This document shows positions 1 through 7,901 of a stretch of DNA of 64,000 nucleotides, one piece after another. The notes beneath the pieces are model-generated. The model was not told the DNA's origin, did not search any database, and worked only from the letters and a program-made list of their open reading frames with translations. Position numbers and translations under genes: made by a program. Numbering within the stretch: position 1 is the stretch's first letter; each line of letters starts with the position of its first letter. The DNA is from Ruegeria meonggei (lineage in GTDB: Bacteria; Pseudomonadota; Alphaproteobacteria; Rhodobacterales; Rhodobacteraceae). The DNA lies in NCBI RefSeq assembly GCF_900172215.1, contig NZ_FWFP01000002.1, forward strand, positions 434,001-498,000. Reading direction: 5' to 3'.

Positions 1-285
1 ATAGACCTTGCCGTTGCTGGCGTTCTGGATGTTTTCCTTCAGATCCAGCTGCATGATCGGATAGCTGCGCGACGCCCCCAGAACATAAGCGGTCGCAATC
101 GTCATGACGTGATCAGCGGCCTTCTCGCGCTCGCTTTCTTCCTTGGCTGTCTGCGCCGCGGCCTCGGATGACCACAACACGCCGCCAGCCCCGGCAACCA
201 GAGCAGCAGTGAACGCACCCCCGGCGCTCAGCTTCAGGAAGTTGCGGCGTTCTTCTGACGCAAGCTTGTTTCTGTCGTTGTTCAT
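1..285 (-). CDS. TRAP-type transporter substrate-binding protein, Tat-exported (5' part only)
   Basis: Only the first 95 codons are in the window; the gene runs off the left edge. The N-terminus has a twin-arginine signal: ERRNFLKLS at residues 12-20, a hydrophobic alanine/glycine stretch and an AAAQT cleavage region. The following residues (about 55-95: ATAYVLGASRSYPIMQLDL, then KENIQNASNGKVY) resemble the start of mature DctP-like solute receptors. Such proteins capture organic acids in the periplasm for a TRAP permease. The ATG is preceded by a strong GGGAGGG site. A small membrane protein lies just upstream on the same strand, and LacI-type operators precede both. The family call is inference from a short piece; the Tat signal is directly visible. 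Confidence 0.7.
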   Translation of the reverse strand, partial: MNNDRNKLASEERRNFLKLSAGGAFTAALVAGAGGVLWSSEAAAQTAKEESEREKAADHVMTIATAYVLGASRSYPIMQLDLKENIQNASNGKVY

Positions 286-309
286 TTAGTGCCCTCCCAA
301 GCAGAAAAG

Positions 310-495
310 TCAGCCGTCGCTTTCTGCGTCGCGGTCAGCTTCTTTTTTCAAAATTGCGACAACGAATAGGATCGAGGCCGCGAACAGAACCAACATCTCT
401 CCTACGTCCCCAAGGAATGCACTGGCTGCAAAAGCGCCCAAGGCCACGTTCGCAAAGTAGATGGCAAACACGATGGCGGATGCAGTCAAAAACAT
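310..495 (-). CDS. small two-helix membrane protein of TRAP operon
   Basis: This 61-aa protein consists almost wholly of two hydrophobic helices (residues about 3-24 and 29-48) and ends in a charged tail (KKEADRDAESDG). It is the first gene downstream of the two LacI-type operators and lies 24 bp before the Tat-exported binding-protein gene, so it probably heads that operon. I do not recognise a named family. It could be a small TRAP membrane subunit or an accessory peptide; its size and composition are less than a full DctQ subunit. Reality of the gene is supported by position and amphipathic layout, function is unknown. Confidence 0.55.
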   Translation of the reverse strand: MFLTASAIVFAIYFANVALGAFAASAFLGDVGEMLVLFAASILFVVAILKKEADRDAESDG

Positions 496-531
496 TTCAG
501 GGATTCCCTTTGGATTCGGCTCAATCCCATT

Positions 532-566
532 TGTAAGCGCTTACATAAAAAATGCAAGCGCTTACA
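532..566. promoter_or_regulatory. tandem LacI/GalR-type operators
   Basis: Two near-identical palindromes are present: TGTAAGCGCTTACA (532-545) and TGCAAGCGCTTACA (553-566). Both carry the AAGCGCTT core typical of LacI/GalR-family operators. Their centres are 21 bp apart, about two helical turns, so two dimers would bind the same DNA face. They sit between the divergent small-membrane-protein/TRAP operon and the LacI regulator gene, which suggests that this regulator controls both transcription units. Confidence 0.85.
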
Positions 567-633
567 TGAGCCACTTCCATTGGCGCTTGGTAAAGTCTAA
601 ACTTATAGGCAAAAGCGAATTGCGAGTTTGAAA

Positions 634-1659
634 ATGTCGAAACTTCGGTCCGCGCCGACGCTGGAGGATGTGGCCAGGATGGCTGGGGTTTCGACAGCAA
701 CTGTGTCGCGTTGCCTCAACAGTCCTGACAGAGTGGTCAAAGCGACGCGCCAACGGGTTTTGTCCGCAGTTGACACGCTGGGCTATACTCCGAACTTTGC
801 TGCGCAAGTGATGGCGGCGAAACGCACTTTCACCATAGGCGCGATCATCCCCACAATGGAGAACGCGATTTTCGCCCGCGGGCTACAGGCGTTTCAGGAA
901 GAGCTGCACCAGCGCGGCTATACGCTGCTGGTCTCAAGTTCTGCCTACAAGCCCGACCTAGAAGAAGAACAGATTCGCACCCTGGTCGCACGCGGCGCGG
1001 ACGGGCTGTTGCTGATCGGGCATGATCGCGATCCAAAAATCTATGAATATCTGGATCGGCGGAAAATCCCGGTGCTTGTGGCCTGGTCATACTTGCCTGA
1101 CGCTCAGGTTCCGTCGATCGGCTTTGACAACCGCGCAGCTATGTTCGAGCTGACAAACCGCGTGATCGGGTTGGGTCACAAACGGATCGGTATGATTTCC
1201 GGCATCAGTGCGGGCAATGATCGTGCCCGCCTAAGGGTCGAAGGTGTGCGTGATGCGGTGGCGCAGAACGAACTGGCCGTATCGGACCTGCGGATCATCG
1301 AAACCCCTTATGAGATCGAAAACGGAGCAGCGGCGTTTTCCAACCTGATGTCCAAGGGCACCCGACCGACAGCCGTTTTGTGCGGGAACGATGTACTGGC
1401 GGTAGGTGCAATTCGCCGAGCGCAAGAGATGGGCCTCAGGGTGCCCCAGGATGTCTCGATCACCGGGTTTGATGATATCGAATTGGCCCGGATCGCCACC
1501 CCCGCCCTGACGACAGTGCATGTGCCGCATCGGGACATGGGCCGGAAGGCCGCGTTAGAGCTGGTTGGGATGGTGGAAAAAACGGCGGACGGCACGGCGC
1601 TGCGGCTGCCGACAACAATTGTTGAACGTCAATCCCTTGGACGCCCCGCCAAACCTTAG
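634..1659 (+). CDS. LacI-family transcriptional regulator
   Basis: The protein has an N-terminal LacI helix-turn-helix (PTLEDVARMAGVSTATVSRCL, about residues 8-28) and a periplasmic-binding-like effector domain (from about residue 60, IGAIIPTMENAIFARGL; later CGNDVLAVGAIRRAQE and ITGFDDIELA). About 341 residues is the normal family length. I chose ATG at 634; a TTG at 628 in the same frame is possible. It is divergent from the TRAP-type operon, with two operators between them, so it probably represses that operon until a sugar- or acid-like ligand binds. The ligand is unknown. Its 3' end overlaps the convergent LysR gene by 4 bp. Confidence 0.93.
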   Translation: MSKLRSAPTLEDVARMAGVSTATVSRCLNSPDRVVKATRQRVLSAVDTLGYTPNFAAQVMAAKRTFTIGAIIPTMENAIFARGLQAFQEELHQRGYTLLVSSSAYKPDLEEEQIRTLVARGADGLLLIGHDRDPKIYEYLDRRKIPVLVAWSYLPDAQVPSIGFDNRAAMFELTNRVIGLGHKRIGMISGISAGNDRARLRVEGVRDAVAQNELAVSDLRIIETPYEIENGAAAFSNLMSKGTRPTAVLCGNDVLAVGAIRRAQEMGLRVPQDVSITGFDDIELARIATPALTTVHVPHRDMGRKAALELVGMVEKTADGTALRLPTTIVERQSLGRPAKP

Positions 1660-2636
1660 GCCGCATCCGTGTCCATCGTTCGAAAATCGTTCCTCAACCA
1701 GGCATGGGTTGCGCACATCGGGTCGGTGAAATGCTGCCGGATCAGCTTTGTCATAACCTTCTGGATCAGGGCCGAGGTCGTCTCTGGGTATACTTCCGTT
1801 GTGAAAAGCGAGACGGTCCGCACAAAGTTCCTGCCCGGGAACGGAATGGCCTGAACGCTGTCATGGAATTTTTGGGCGCGGTGAAAACAAGCGGCTGTTG
1901 TAATCGCCCAACCACTGCCTTCGGCAACCAGACCCATTATGGATTGGTTGCATTCCAGCTCGAACCGATTTGGTAGGTTGTGTTTGCTGCGGGCCAGCTG
2001 AATTTCGATTTGCTTCCCGATCATATAGTCCCGCGAATACCGCAGCAGTGGCAGGCTAGCATCGGGGGTAAACAAGTCTTCGGGTGCATCTTCGTAGGAT
2101 TTTGGCAGAATCACGATGAACGGGTCGCGCATCAGCGGGTATTCGATCAGCCCTACGGTCCGCTCGGACGGGCGTGTAGCGACCCCGGCATCCAGTTTGT
2201 GTTCCTGCAGCTTGGCAATGATCTCGTGGCTGGGCCGCGTGAAGTGGCGAAAGTTGCAACGCGGCAGAGCCTGCGCCAGAAAGCGGAACAGATCAGGAGC
2301 AATCTGGTTGTCGAAATCGTCGATCAGAGCCAGACGCAAATCCGTTGCGTGCCGCCAGTTCCCGGACCGAATCTCAGCCTCACCACGTTTGAGTACTGTC
2401 AGCCCGTCGCGCACATAGCGCGCAAAGACTTCACCGGCAGGGGTAAGGCCCATCGGGCGGCGCCCATGGTCAACAAGATCAAGACCCAGGGCACCTTCGA
2501 GGCTGCGCAGGTGGTTCGACACGGTGCTGATCGACAGCCCGGTTTCAGACGCGACCTGTTGGATCGAGCCTGACTTGGCAACCAGCTGAAAGACTTCCAG
2601 CCAACGAAGGCTCAGAGATTTCGACACCGTACACAA
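1656..2636 (-). CDS. LysR-family transcriptional regulator
   Basis: An N-terminal winged helix-turn-helix (LRWLEVFQLVAKSGSIQQVA, then TGLSISTVSNHLRSLEGALG) is followed by a LysR substrate-binding domain, about 326 residues in all. The upstream start is TTG (2636); an in-frame GTG at 2627 is an alternative. It lies downstream of the dimethylglycine-dehydrogenase-like gene on the same strand, with an 81-bp gap holding repeated TCGA palindromes. It likely controls that gene and/or the methyltransferase beyond it, and itself. The C-terminus is somewhat extended and diverges from classical LysR proteins (a tail with WLRNDFRTMD). Regulator class is secure; target and ligand are inference. Confidence 0.88.
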   Translation of the reverse strand: MCTVSKSLSLRWLEVFQLVAKSGSIQQVASETGLSISTVSNHLRSLEGALGLDLVDHGRRPMGLTPAGEVFARYVRDGLTVLKRGEAEIRSGNWRHATDLRLALIDDFDNQIAPDLFRFLAQALPRCNFRHFTRPSHEIIAKLQEHKLDAGVATRPSERTVGLIEYPLMRDPFIVILPKSYEDAPEDLFTPDASLPLLRYSRDYMIGKQIEIQLARSKHNLPNRFELECNQSIMGLVAEGSGWAITTAACFHRAQKFHDSVQAIPFPGRNFVRTVSLFTTEVYPETTSALIQKVMTKLIRQHFTDPMCATHAWLRNDFRTMDTDAA

Positions 2637-2641
2637 CCGCT

Positions 2642-2668
2642 GTTTCGATTACTTCGAAACTATCGAAG
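2642..2668. promoter_or_regulatory. candidate LysR operator with three phased TCGA cores
   Basis: Directly upstream of the LysR start is GTTTCGATTACTTCGAAAC (2642-2660), overlapping a second inverted repeat, CTTCGA-N5-TCGAAG (2652-2668). TCGA occurs at 2645, 2654 and 2663, exactly 9 bp apart. The position suggests autoregulation of the LysR gene. That the site binds this protein is inference. Confidence 0.45.
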
Positions 2669-2717
2669 CAAAGATTTGCCCGTGCGGCAATGAAGAAATG
2701 TAGAAGCCGCGCCGAGT

Positions 2718-5153
2718 TTACCCCCTCATCCGCCTGAATTCCGGGTCATAGGGCGAGGGTGCGATGACCGTCGCAGGCACAGTCTGCCCGCAGGAGTCCA
2801 ACTCCATCCCCGTCCCGATCTCTGCCAATTCAGGGTCGACAAACGCATACGCCAGGTTCATTCCGGTGCGGTGTCCCCAGTCGCCTGACGTGATCGTACC
2901 GACGACATGTTCACCGTGTATCAAAGAAGCGCCCGGATGTGCGGGTCTGGTGGCTGAATCGATTTGCAACGCGACCAGTTTCTTATGTGGCCTGCCTGCC
3001 TGTCGTTTCTGCAGGGCCTCACGCCCGATGAATGCGCCTTTGTTCAGTTTCACAAACCGGTCCAACCCGGTCTCGAAAGGATCAAACTCGGTTATCAGAT
3101 CAGCTTTCCAGTGCAAAAAGCTCTTCTCCATTCGCATCGAATCCACCGCGCGTGCGCCGAACAGCTTTAGCCCATGGGTGTCACCAGCCTGCCGCAGCAC
3201 CAGATATGCCGCATAAAGCGAGGCGTTCGGTATATGGATTTCATAGGCCAGCTCACCTGAGAAACTCACACCCATCACCGTGGCGGGGGCAATCCCGATG
3301 AAGCATTCGCGCACGCTGAGCCAGGGGAATGCTGCCGCTGACCAGTCGCCCCGCGTACAGGCAGACAGAACGTCCCGTGCCTTAGGCCCTGCAAGAACCA
3401 GAATGGTCTGATCGTTGGTCAGACTGCGCAGATGGACATCCTCGCCCCGCCGCACATGCTGGCTCAACCAGTCCATGTCATGAAGCTCACTCGCCGCGGC
3501 AGAGCCGTACCATACTCGGGAAGGTCCTCGGTCGCTGGCCGCCAGATTGGCGACAGTTGCCTCTCCTTTGACCATCCCGTGACGGTTCAGAAGGTAGCCC
3601 AGCCCGACCCGTCCATCCCGCCGCGTGACAGTGCCACAGAACATCCAGTCCAAAAAGCTGTGGCGGTCGGCACCCGTGATCTCAATCCGGTTGAACCCGT
3701 TGACCTCGGCCAGCCCGACGCCGGTTTGCACGTTGGCCACTTCGGCTGCGATAATATCGAAGGTTTCGTCAAAATCGAAACTGAGCGTGGGGGAGAAATC
3801 GGGCGAGGGCTTGATGTAGTCCACACGCTCCCACCCGTTGACCACGGTAAACTCAGCCCCCTCTGCCGCAAGCACCGGTGTCAAAGGCGTCGTCTTTGCC
3901 GGTCGGCCAGCCGGGCGGTGTTCGTGCGGAAAGTGGAACCGGAATTCATTTTGATAGTCCTCAATCGCCTTCAGCGCTGTCAGCTCTACATTGGCGTGGC
4001 CCGCGAACCGCCGCGGGTCGATGCACCAAGTATCATAGCAGGCCTCACCATGCACGATCTGTTGGGCCAGCAACCACCCGTGACCACCGCCTTCGCCCAG
4101 GCCTGCGCGCAGGCCTATGATGCAAAACGCGTTGCGCTTACCCGGGATCGGCCCCACCAACGGTGCACCGTCGATCGTATAGGTGATCGGGCCGTTGACG
4201 ATGGTATGAACCCCAACGTCCATCAATGCGGGCATGCGGGCAAAGGCTCCCTCAAGCACATCCGTCACCCGGTCCAGATCGTCGGGGCACAGCGCATTGA
4301 CAAAGTTCGGGTCGATCCCGTTCATACCCCAGGTTTTGCAATCCTGTTCATAGAACCCCAGCAACAGCCCGTTCTTTTCCTGACGGCAGTAATAGTCGCT
4401 GATCGGACAGCGCAGCAGCGGCATTCTGTGACCCGCATCCCGAATGGCCGGGATCTCTTCGGTCAGGAAATACTGATGCTCCATCGACGCGACCGGGTGA
4501 TGCACGCCCATCATCGCGCTGACCTCGTTTACCCTGTAACCGCAGGCATTCACGACGATGTCACAATCGATATCACCGTGTTCAGTATGCACGGTCCAGG
4601 TGTCATCGCTGTGCTGTGTCAGGGCGGTCACCGGCGTGTTGCGATAGACCTCGGCCCCTGCTTTTCTTGCCCGACGCGCCAATGCCTGGCACAGCTGCGC
4701 CGGATCGATATCCCCATCCATCGGGTCCCACAGCCCGCCGATCAGGTTCTCGGTCGAGATCAGAGGATGGCGGCGGGCGCATTCTGCGGCATCAATCACC
4801 TCAAACTGTACATCCATACCCTGGGCCATCGAGGCGAAGTGGCGATAGCCCTGCATCTGCGCCTCGGTATTGGCCAGGCGGATACCACCATCCCCGTGGT
4901 GGTAATTGATCGGATAGTCCGGATCCTCGGCCAGTTCCTTGTACAATTGGATCGAGTGGGTCTTCAGGCCCACCATCGTCTGGTTCATCCCGAAATTGGT
5001 CACCTGCGCTGCCGAGTGCCAGGTGGTGCCCGAGGTCAGCTCGTTCCGTTCGACCAAAACCACATCGGTCCAGCCTTCCTGCGTCAGGTGGTACAGTGTC
5101 GAACATCCGGCGATCCCGCCACCGATCACAACAACTTGGGTGCGCGACTTCAT
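2718..5153 (-). CDS. dimethylglycine/sarcosine dehydrogenase-like flavoprotein (DAO + GcvT domains)
   Basis: This 811-aa protein starts with a dinucleotide-binding motif (VVIGGGIAGCSTLYHL, residues 8-23). It then has the SGTTWHSA segment, where this family normally attaches FAD covalently to histidine. A DAO-type oxidoreductase half runs to about residue 390 and an FAO-type linker follows. The C-terminal half is a GcvT/aminomethyltransferase domain (from about residue 470) that passes the released methyl or formaldehyde unit to tetrahydrofolate. The domain order and length match dimethylglycine and sarcosine dehydrogenases. The exact N-methyl substrate cannot be read from sequence. It is divergent from an MttB-family methyltransferase, consistent with stepwise demethylation of a methylated amine. 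Stop-to-start spacing to the LysR gene is 81 bp. Confidence 0.88.
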   Translation of the reverse strand: MKSRTQVVVIGGGIAGCSTLYHLTQEGWTDVVLVERNELTSGTTWHSAAQVTNFGMNQTMVGLKTHSIQLYKELAEDPDYPINYHHGDGGIRLANTEAQMQGYRHFASMAQGMDVQFEVIDAAECARRHPLISTENLIGGLWDPMDGDIDPAQLCQALARRARKAGAEVYRNTPVTALTQHSDDTWTVHTEHGDIDCDIVVNACGYRVNEVSAMMGVHHPVASMEHQYFLTEEIPAIRDAGHRMPLLRCPISDYYCRQEKNGLLLGFYEQDCKTWGMNGIDPNFVNALCPDDLDRVTDVLEGAFARMPALMDVGVHTIVNGPITYTIDGAPLVGPIPGKRNAFCIIGLRAGLGEGGGHGWLLAQQIVHGEACYDTWCIDPRRFAGHANVELTALKAIEDYQNEFRFHFPHEHRPAGRPAKTTPLTPVLAAEGAEFTVVNGWERVDYIKPSPDFSPTLSFDFDETFDIIAAEVANVQTGVGLAEVNGFNRIEITGADRHSFLDWMFCGTVTRRDGRVGLGYLLNRHGMVKGEATVANLAASDRGPSRVWYGSAAASELHDMDWLSQHVRRGEDVHLRSLTNDQTILVLAGPKARDVLSACTRGDWSAAAFPWLSVRECFIGIAPATVMGVSFSGELAYEIHIPNASLYAAYLVLRQAGDTHGLKLFGARAVDSMRMEKSFLHWKADLITEFDPFETGLDRFVKLNKGAFIGREALQKRQAGRPHKKLVALQIDSATRPAHPGASLIHGEHVVGTITSGDWGHRTGMNLAYAFVDPELAEIGTGMELDSCGQTVPATVIAPSPYDPEFRRMRG

Positions 5154-5338
5154 TGACCCTGCTCCTTTTGGTTCGGCACAAGTCTTGCGGAAAAATGGGA
5201 CAGGCGGACAAGAAAGCTGTGGCCTGTGTTAGAAAAACGAAACTGCGATTGAGGATTCTGATATTCAAACTTCGCCTTTGCGATAGGTGCGAATTGCATC
5301 TTACGGTGCAACACACGAAACCATGGGAAAGAGACTGG
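5154..5338. promoter_or_regulatory. divergent promoter region between flavoprotein and methyltransferase genes
   Basis: This 185-bp gap must carry promoters for both divergent genes. It contains a perfect inverted repeat TCGC-CTTT-GCGA at 5272-5283, a plausible regulator half-site pair. I see no riboswitch-like structure that I can name, and no clear -35/-10 pair stands out. Confidence 0.4.
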
Positions 5339-6859
5339 ATGCCATCTGAGGGTGTAAGACGCAGCGGCCGCCAGGCCCGTCACGCGCAACGTGCGGCCAA
5401 GCCTGTGGTGGACCCTTGCCCACCGGGCCAGAGCGGTGGTGCGTTCAAGCCCTTGACCCCGTCCGAGATCGATCAGATTTACGACACCGCCCTACGCCTG
5501 TTGGAAACCCTCGGTATGGGCAATGTCCCTGATCGGCTTGCCGCGGACCTGCGGGCGGCAGGCGCGTTACCGGGCACACAAGATCGGCTGCTTTTCCCGC
5601 CTGCTATGGTCGAACGCGCTATTGCGACCGCTGCCAAGACCTTTACCTTTCACGGGCGGGATGCGGGCCGGTCTATCGATGTGGGCGGCGACCGCGTGTA
5701 TTTTGGCACCGGCGGGGCAGCCGTTCAGACGTTGGATATCGACAGCGGGCTCTATCGCCCGTCTACCCTGACCGACTTGCATGACTTCACCCGGTTGCAG
5801 GATACACTGGCAAATGTCAGCTGGTTCACACGCTGTTGCGTGGCAACCGACGTGCCGGATGTGAGCGACCTGGATATCAACACGGTCTACGCACTGGTGC
5901 GCAACACAACCAAGCCGGTTGCGACCTCGTTCACGTTGGCCGAACATGTCGCGCCGATTGTAGAGATGCTGGATATCGTGGCCGGAGGTCCGGGCGAGTT
6001 TGCCAAACGACCCTTTCTGAAAGCCCATATCAGCCCGGTGATTTCCCCGCTGCGCTATGGTGAGGATGCGGTGGACGTGGTTTACGAATGCGTTGCCCAC
6101 AACATCCCTATGTCCTGCATCACCGCCGCGCAGGCGGGCGCGACAGCACCAGCGACGATGGCCGGATTTTTGGCACAGTCCCTGGCCGAGACATTGGCAA
6201 GCCTGGTTATGGTCAACACGATCAAGCCGGGCTTTCCGATGGTGTTTTCAAACTGGCCCTTCATCGTGGACTTGCGCACCGGGTCCTTTGCCGGAGGTAG
6301 TGGGGAAACCGCCATCCTGAACGCGGCTTCTGCTCAGATCACAAACTGGTTGGGCCTGCCTTCGGGCGTGGCGGCGTCGATGACCGACGCCAAGGCGATC
6401 GACGCACAATATGGGGCCGAAAAAGGCATCACCTCACTGGCTGCTGCACTGGCCGGCGCGAACCTGATCTATGAAAGTTCGGGCATGACGGCCTCGCTGT
6501 TGGGGGCAAGTTTTGAGGCCTTTGTTCTGGACAACGAAATGCACTCTCACACCTATCGCGCCCTGCGCGGGATTGAAGTCAGCGAAGAGAACCTTGGCTT
6601 TGACGCGATCTGCCAGTCGGTTCTGGGTGACGGGCATTTTCTAGGCAGCGCCCATACTTATGCGGCGATGGAGCGTGACTATTTCTACCCCGAACTCGCC
6701 GACCGGCAAGAACCCAGAACGTGGCAGATAGAGGGTGCAAAAGATGCCTGGTCCTCGGCCCGTCAGGCCGCGAAAGAAGTTCTGGAGACACATCACCCCC
6801 GATACCTGACCGCAGAACAGGACGCGGAAATCCGCAAACGGTTCCGCATCCTAAGCTGA
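5339..6859 (+). CDS. trimethylamine methyltransferase (MttB) family protein, non-pyrrolysine
   Basis: About 506 residues with the MttB-family barrel. Typical segments are LTPSEIDQIYDTALRLLETLG near the N-terminus, YFGTGGAAVQTLD, LADRTGSFAGGSGE-like (RTGSFAGGSGETAILNAAS) and GMTASLLGASFEAFVLDNE near the C-terminus. Family members move a methyl group from a quaternary or tertiary amine (glycine betaine, proline betaine, carnitine, trimethylamine) to a corrinoid protein. There is no in-frame amber codon, so it is not the pyrrolysine-containing enzyme. I chose ATG 5339 because GGGAAAGAG precedes it; the open frame continues upstream without homology. No corrinoid-protein gene is adjacent. It is divergent from the dimethylglycine-dehydrogenase-like gene and 73 bp upstream of a ureohydrolase gene, probably one operon. 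Confidence 0.88.
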   Translation: MPSEGVRRSGRQARHAQRAAKPVVDPCPPGQSGGAFKPLTPSEIDQIYDTALRLLETLGMGNVPDRLAADLRAAGALPGTQDRLLFPPAMVERAIATAAKTFTFHGRDAGRSIDVGGDRVYFGTGGAAVQTLDIDSGLYRPSTLTDLHDFTRLQDTLANVSWFTRCCVATDVPDVSDLDINTVYALVRNTTKPVATSFTLAEHVAPIVEMLDIVAGGPGEFAKRPFLKAHISPVISPLRYGEDAVDVVYECVAHNIPMSCITAAQAGATAPATMAGFLAQSLAETLASLVMVNTIKPGFPMVFSNWPFIVDLRTGSFAGGSGETAILNAASAQITNWLGLPSGVAASMTDAKAIDAQYGAEKGITSLAAALAGANLIYESSGMTASLLGASFEAFVLDNEMHSHTYRALRGIEVSEENLGFDAICQSVLGDGHFLGSAHTYAAMERDYFYPELADRQEPRTWQIEGAKDAWSSARQAAKEVLETHHPRYLTAEQDAEIRKRFRILS

Positions 6860-6932
6860 ATGCATCAGGCATTCCCTCGCCGTGGATCAGCCGCTAGGGT
6901 CCTCTGAGAAACCTGAAAATGATGGGGCACTT

Positions 6933-7901
6933 ATGACCAATTCGTTTTTTCAGCCGGTATCAGCGATGGAGCTTGCCCGGTTCGCCGGTGTCCCGACATT
7001 TATGCGCTTGCCAAACATGCCGTTGGATCATGACCGTATTAGCGAGGTTGAGCTGGGTCTGATCGGCATCCCATGGGACGGCGGCACGACCAATCGCCCC
7101 GGTGCACGGCATGGTCCGCGCCAGTTGCGCGACTTTTCCACCATGATCCGGGCGATGAACCCAGTCACCGGTGTTGCGCCCTTCTCGCTGGTCAATTGCG
7201 CGGATCTTGGGGATGTCGCGCCGAACCCGGTGGATATCCACGATACGCTTGACCGGGTCACAACGTTCTACTCGGACTTACTGGCCCGAAGCATCACGCC
7301 GCTGACGGCCGGGGGTGATCACCTGACCACCCTACCCGTTCTGCGCGCGTTGGCCGCATCAGGGCCATTGGGGCTGATCCAGTTTGACAGCCATACTGAT
7401 CTGTTCGACGATTACTTTGGCGGCCACAAATTCACCCATGGCACCCCCTTCCGCCGCGCGGTCGAAGAAGGTCTGATCGACCCCAAACGCTTTGTTCAGG
7501 TCGGCATCCGTGGCACCGCGTACAACACCGAGGATATCGAGTGGGGTGAGGCCCAAGGCATTCGCATCATCCGCATTGAAGAGCTGTTTGACCGCGGCAT
7601 CGATGATGTCATGGCCGAGGTCCGGCAGATTGTCGGCACGGCTCCGACCTATTGCACCTATGACATCGACTTTGTCGATCCGACCTATGCCCCAGGCACC
7701 GGGACGCCAGAGATTGGCGGCCCCAACAGTTTCCAGGCCCAGCAGGTTATTCGCAAGATGGGCGGCCTGAACCTTGTCGGGGCCGATCTGGTCGAGGTCT
7801 CTCCGCCCTTTGACGCCAGTGGTGGCACCGCCTGGCTGGGCATCTCGCTGATGTTCGAACTGCTTTGTGTTCTGGCACAGGCGGTGGAGGCGCGGCGCTA
7901 G
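6933..7901 (+). CDS. agmatinase/arginase-family ureohydrolase (copy 1)
   Basis: Binuclear-metal ureohydrolase of about 322 residues. Metal-binding motifs are GGDHLTT, FDSHTDLFD and TYDIDFVDP, followed by the classical APGTGTPEIGG signature of agmatinases. The family splits a guanidino compound into urea and an amine. ATG 6933 was chosen for the GGGG run 8 bp upstream (6924-6927); a GTG at 6882 in frame is possible. It follows the MttB-family gene, likely in one transcript, and its stop overlaps by 4 bp the convergent second ureohydrolase gene. Substrate could be agmatine, guanidinobutyrate or another guanidino acid; context with methylated-amine enzymes favours a guanidino acid, but this is inference. 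Confidence 0.9.
   Translation: MTNSFFQPVSAMELARFAGVPTFMRLPNMPLDHDRISEVELGLIGIPWDGGTTNRPGARHGPRQLRDFSTMIRAMNPVTGVAPFSLVNCADLGDVAPNPVDIHDTLDRVTTFYSDLLARSITPLTAGGDHLTTLPVLRALAASGPLGLIQFDSHTDLFDDYFGGHKFTHGTPFRRAVEEGLIDPKRFVQVGIRGTAYNTEDIEWGEAQGIRIIRIEELFDRGIDDVMAEVRQIVGTAPTYCTYDIDFVDPTYAPGTGTPEIGGPNSFQAQQVIRKMGGLNLVGADLVEVSPPFDASGGTAWLGISLMFELLCVLAQAVEARR

Noticed and set aside
3432-5156. 574-codon open frame on the plus strand
   Set aside because: Exactly antisense to the dehydrogenase gene; long antisense frames are common in GC-rich genes, and the product has a His/Arg/Pro-rich shadow composition without domains.
5154-5338. Possible glycine or guanidine riboswitch before the methyltransferase gene
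   Set aside because: I looked because of the nearby ureohydrolases, but found no conserved paired core of either class; only a short inverted repeat is present.
5339-6859. Pyrrolysine-type trimethylamine methyltransferase
   Set aside because: Neither MttB-family gene has an in-frame amber codon, so both belong to the non-pyrrolysine group.
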